Shown: positions 4,324-5,124 of the stretch, in pieces
Position numbering within the stretch: position 1 is the stretch's first letter
Layout: each line of letters opens with the position of its first letter
NCBI GenBank assembly: GCA_035776735.1
Contig: DASSSO010000116.1
Span: 1-5,124, forward strand
DNA: 5,124 bases
Reading direction: 5' to 3'
Source: JACDAN01 sp035776735
GTDB taxonomy: Bacteria > Actinomycetota > Thermoleophilia > Gaiellales > Gaiellaceae
Made by a program: the position numbers and the translations under genes
Notes under the pieces: model-generated
What the model was told of the DNA's origin: nothing
The model's input: the letters and a program-made list of their open reading frames with translations, nothing else
Databases searched by the model: none

Positions 4324-5124
4324 CTAGATCGAGCCGGTGAAGGTGTCACACACAGCCGGGCTCCCCTGCTCGTAGCCGCGCGAGAACCAGCGCCGCCGCT
4401 GCTCCGACGACCCGTGGGTCCAGCTCTCGGGAGTGATCTGCCCCTGCGTCTGCGCCTGGATGCGGTCGTCGCCGATCGCGGACGCCGCGTCGAGCCCGTC
4501 GTTGATGTCGGCCTGGGTCAGCTCCTCGATCAGCCCCGTCTCCACAGCGTTGGCCGCCCAGACGCCCGCGTAGCAGTCCGCCTGGAGCTCGGAGCGGACG
4601 GCGCGGCTCTCGGGCCCTTGGCGGTCGTTGCCGATCCGGTCGAGGACTTCGAGCTGGTTCTGGACGTGGTGGCCGTACTCGTGGGCGATGACGTAGGCCT
4701 GCGCGAACGGCGCTCCGCCCGCGCCGAGGCGCGACTGTAGCTCGTCGAAGAAGCCGAGGTCGATGTAGATCCGCCGGTCGCGCGGGCAGTAGAACGGGCC
4801 GACCTGCGAGCTCGCCAAGCCGCACTGCGTCTGCACCTGGTCGGTGAAGAAGACGGTGTTCGCGTACTGGTACCGGCGGTTGCTCCGCTGGAAGACGCCG
4901 TCCCAGAAGCGCTGCGTGCTGTTGACGACGGCGACGATCCGGCAGTCCTGCCGCTCGTTCGCGTCCTCGCCCGTTTGGCATTCCCGCGAGACCTCGCTCG
5001 GGGTGTCGCCCTGCCCGACCTGCTGCTCGTCGAGCGGGGCGAGCTGGCCGAGCCCCTCGCCGCCGCCGAGCAGCGTGAGCAAGAGGTAGATGACCACCGC
5101 CGCGATTCCGATGCCGCCGCCGCC
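4324..5124 (-). CDS. Membrane-anchored neutral zinc metallopeptidase (YpfJ/PF04228 family), N-terminus cut by right window edge
   Basis: The frame is open to the window edge, giving 266 visible residues; the GTG at 5097 is not the start, since it falls inside the membrane segment. Visible order: GGGGIG, a hydrophobic helix (about residues 7-19), a Gly-rich then acidic linker, then the extracytoplasmic catalytic domain. The zinc site is HEYGHH (148-153, HExxH type), and E179 in SELQADCYAG is the likely third ligand. The block CGLASSQVGPFYCPRDRRIY (101-120), then IDLGFFDEL, is the family hallmark, as is the ending TPESWTHGSSEQRRRWFSRGY. Six Cys in the domain (two before the catalytic block, two in the CG...YC block, one after E179, one near the end) could form three disulfides outside the membrane. 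Only the cytoplasmic tip appears to be missing. Substrate is unknown for the family. It stops at TAG 4324 and probably belongs to a separate unit from folP. Confidence 0.94.
   Translation of the reverse strand, partial: GGGGIGIAAVVIYLLLTLLGGGEGLGQLAPLDEQQVGQGDTPSEVSRECQTGEDANERQDCRIVAVVNSTQRFWDGVFQRSNRRYQYANTVFFTDQVQTQCGLASSQVGPFYCPRDRRIYIDLGFFDELQSRLGAGGAPFAQAYVIAHEYGHHVQNQLEVLDRIGNDRQGPESRAVRSELQADCYAGVWAANAVETGLIEELTQADINDGLDAASAIGDDRIQAQTQGQITPESWTHGSSEQRRRWFSRGYEQGSPAVCDTFTGSI

Noticed and set aside
5098..5124. GCC-repeat run at the right edge
   Set aside because: On the minus strand it is simply Gly and Ala codons of the linker and membrane anchor of the metallopeptidase.

Overview
The window is a very GC-rich stretch of bacterial chromosome, with most third codon positions G or C. 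A protein of the DUF2469 family (best known from actinobacteria such as Mycobacterium tuberculosis Rv2901c) and the possible leaderless starts suggest a high-GC actinobacterium, perhaps a deep-branching group such as Thermoleophilia. The phylum is a reasonable guess; anything finer is speculation. There is no tRNA, rRNA, CRISPR array or intact mobile element.

Layout, left to right. On the minus strand (transcribed right to left): the first half of type III pantothenate kinase (coaX, 1-381, cut by the window edge), a DUF2469 protein (391-759) and folK (756-1214). The last two overlap by an ATGA, and the coaX start lies 9 bases after the DUF2469 stop. On the plus strand, 1236-2840 encodes a secreted subtilisin-like (S8) protease with a C-terminal PPC-like domain. 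It starts 21 bases from the folK start and overlaps the folB end tail-to-tail by 23 bases. Back on the minus strand come folB (2818-3165) and folP (3162-3974), overlapping by a GTGA. Upstream of folP is a gene-poor stretch, 3975-4323. It holds two copies of a palindromic GGGGTCAGACCC element, two small hairpins and a 44-codon reading frame. That frame looks like the N-terminal stub of a GAP/SfLAP-type (LysE-superfamily) membrane protein. The right end (4324-5124) is most of a membrane-anchored neutral zinc metallopeptidase (YpfJ/PF04228 family), cut by the window edge at its N-terminus.

How the genes work together: folP, folB and folK are consecutive folate-biosynthesis genes. FolB turns dihydroneopterin into 6-hydroxymethyl-dihydropterin, FolK pyrophosphorylates it, and FolP joins it to p-aminobenzoate to give dihydropteroate. 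CoaX starts coenzyme A synthesis from pantothenate. The minus strand therefore reads as a cofactor cluster, folP-folB // folK-DUF2469-coaX, split by an opposite-strand protease gene that fills the gap almost exactly.

I see no defence system or clearly new multi-gene system. The points most worth a second look are the split fol cluster, the DUF2469 gene coupled between folK and coaX, the palindromic repeats next to a truncated membrane-protein gene, and TAnnnT boxes at leaderless spacing before three starts.
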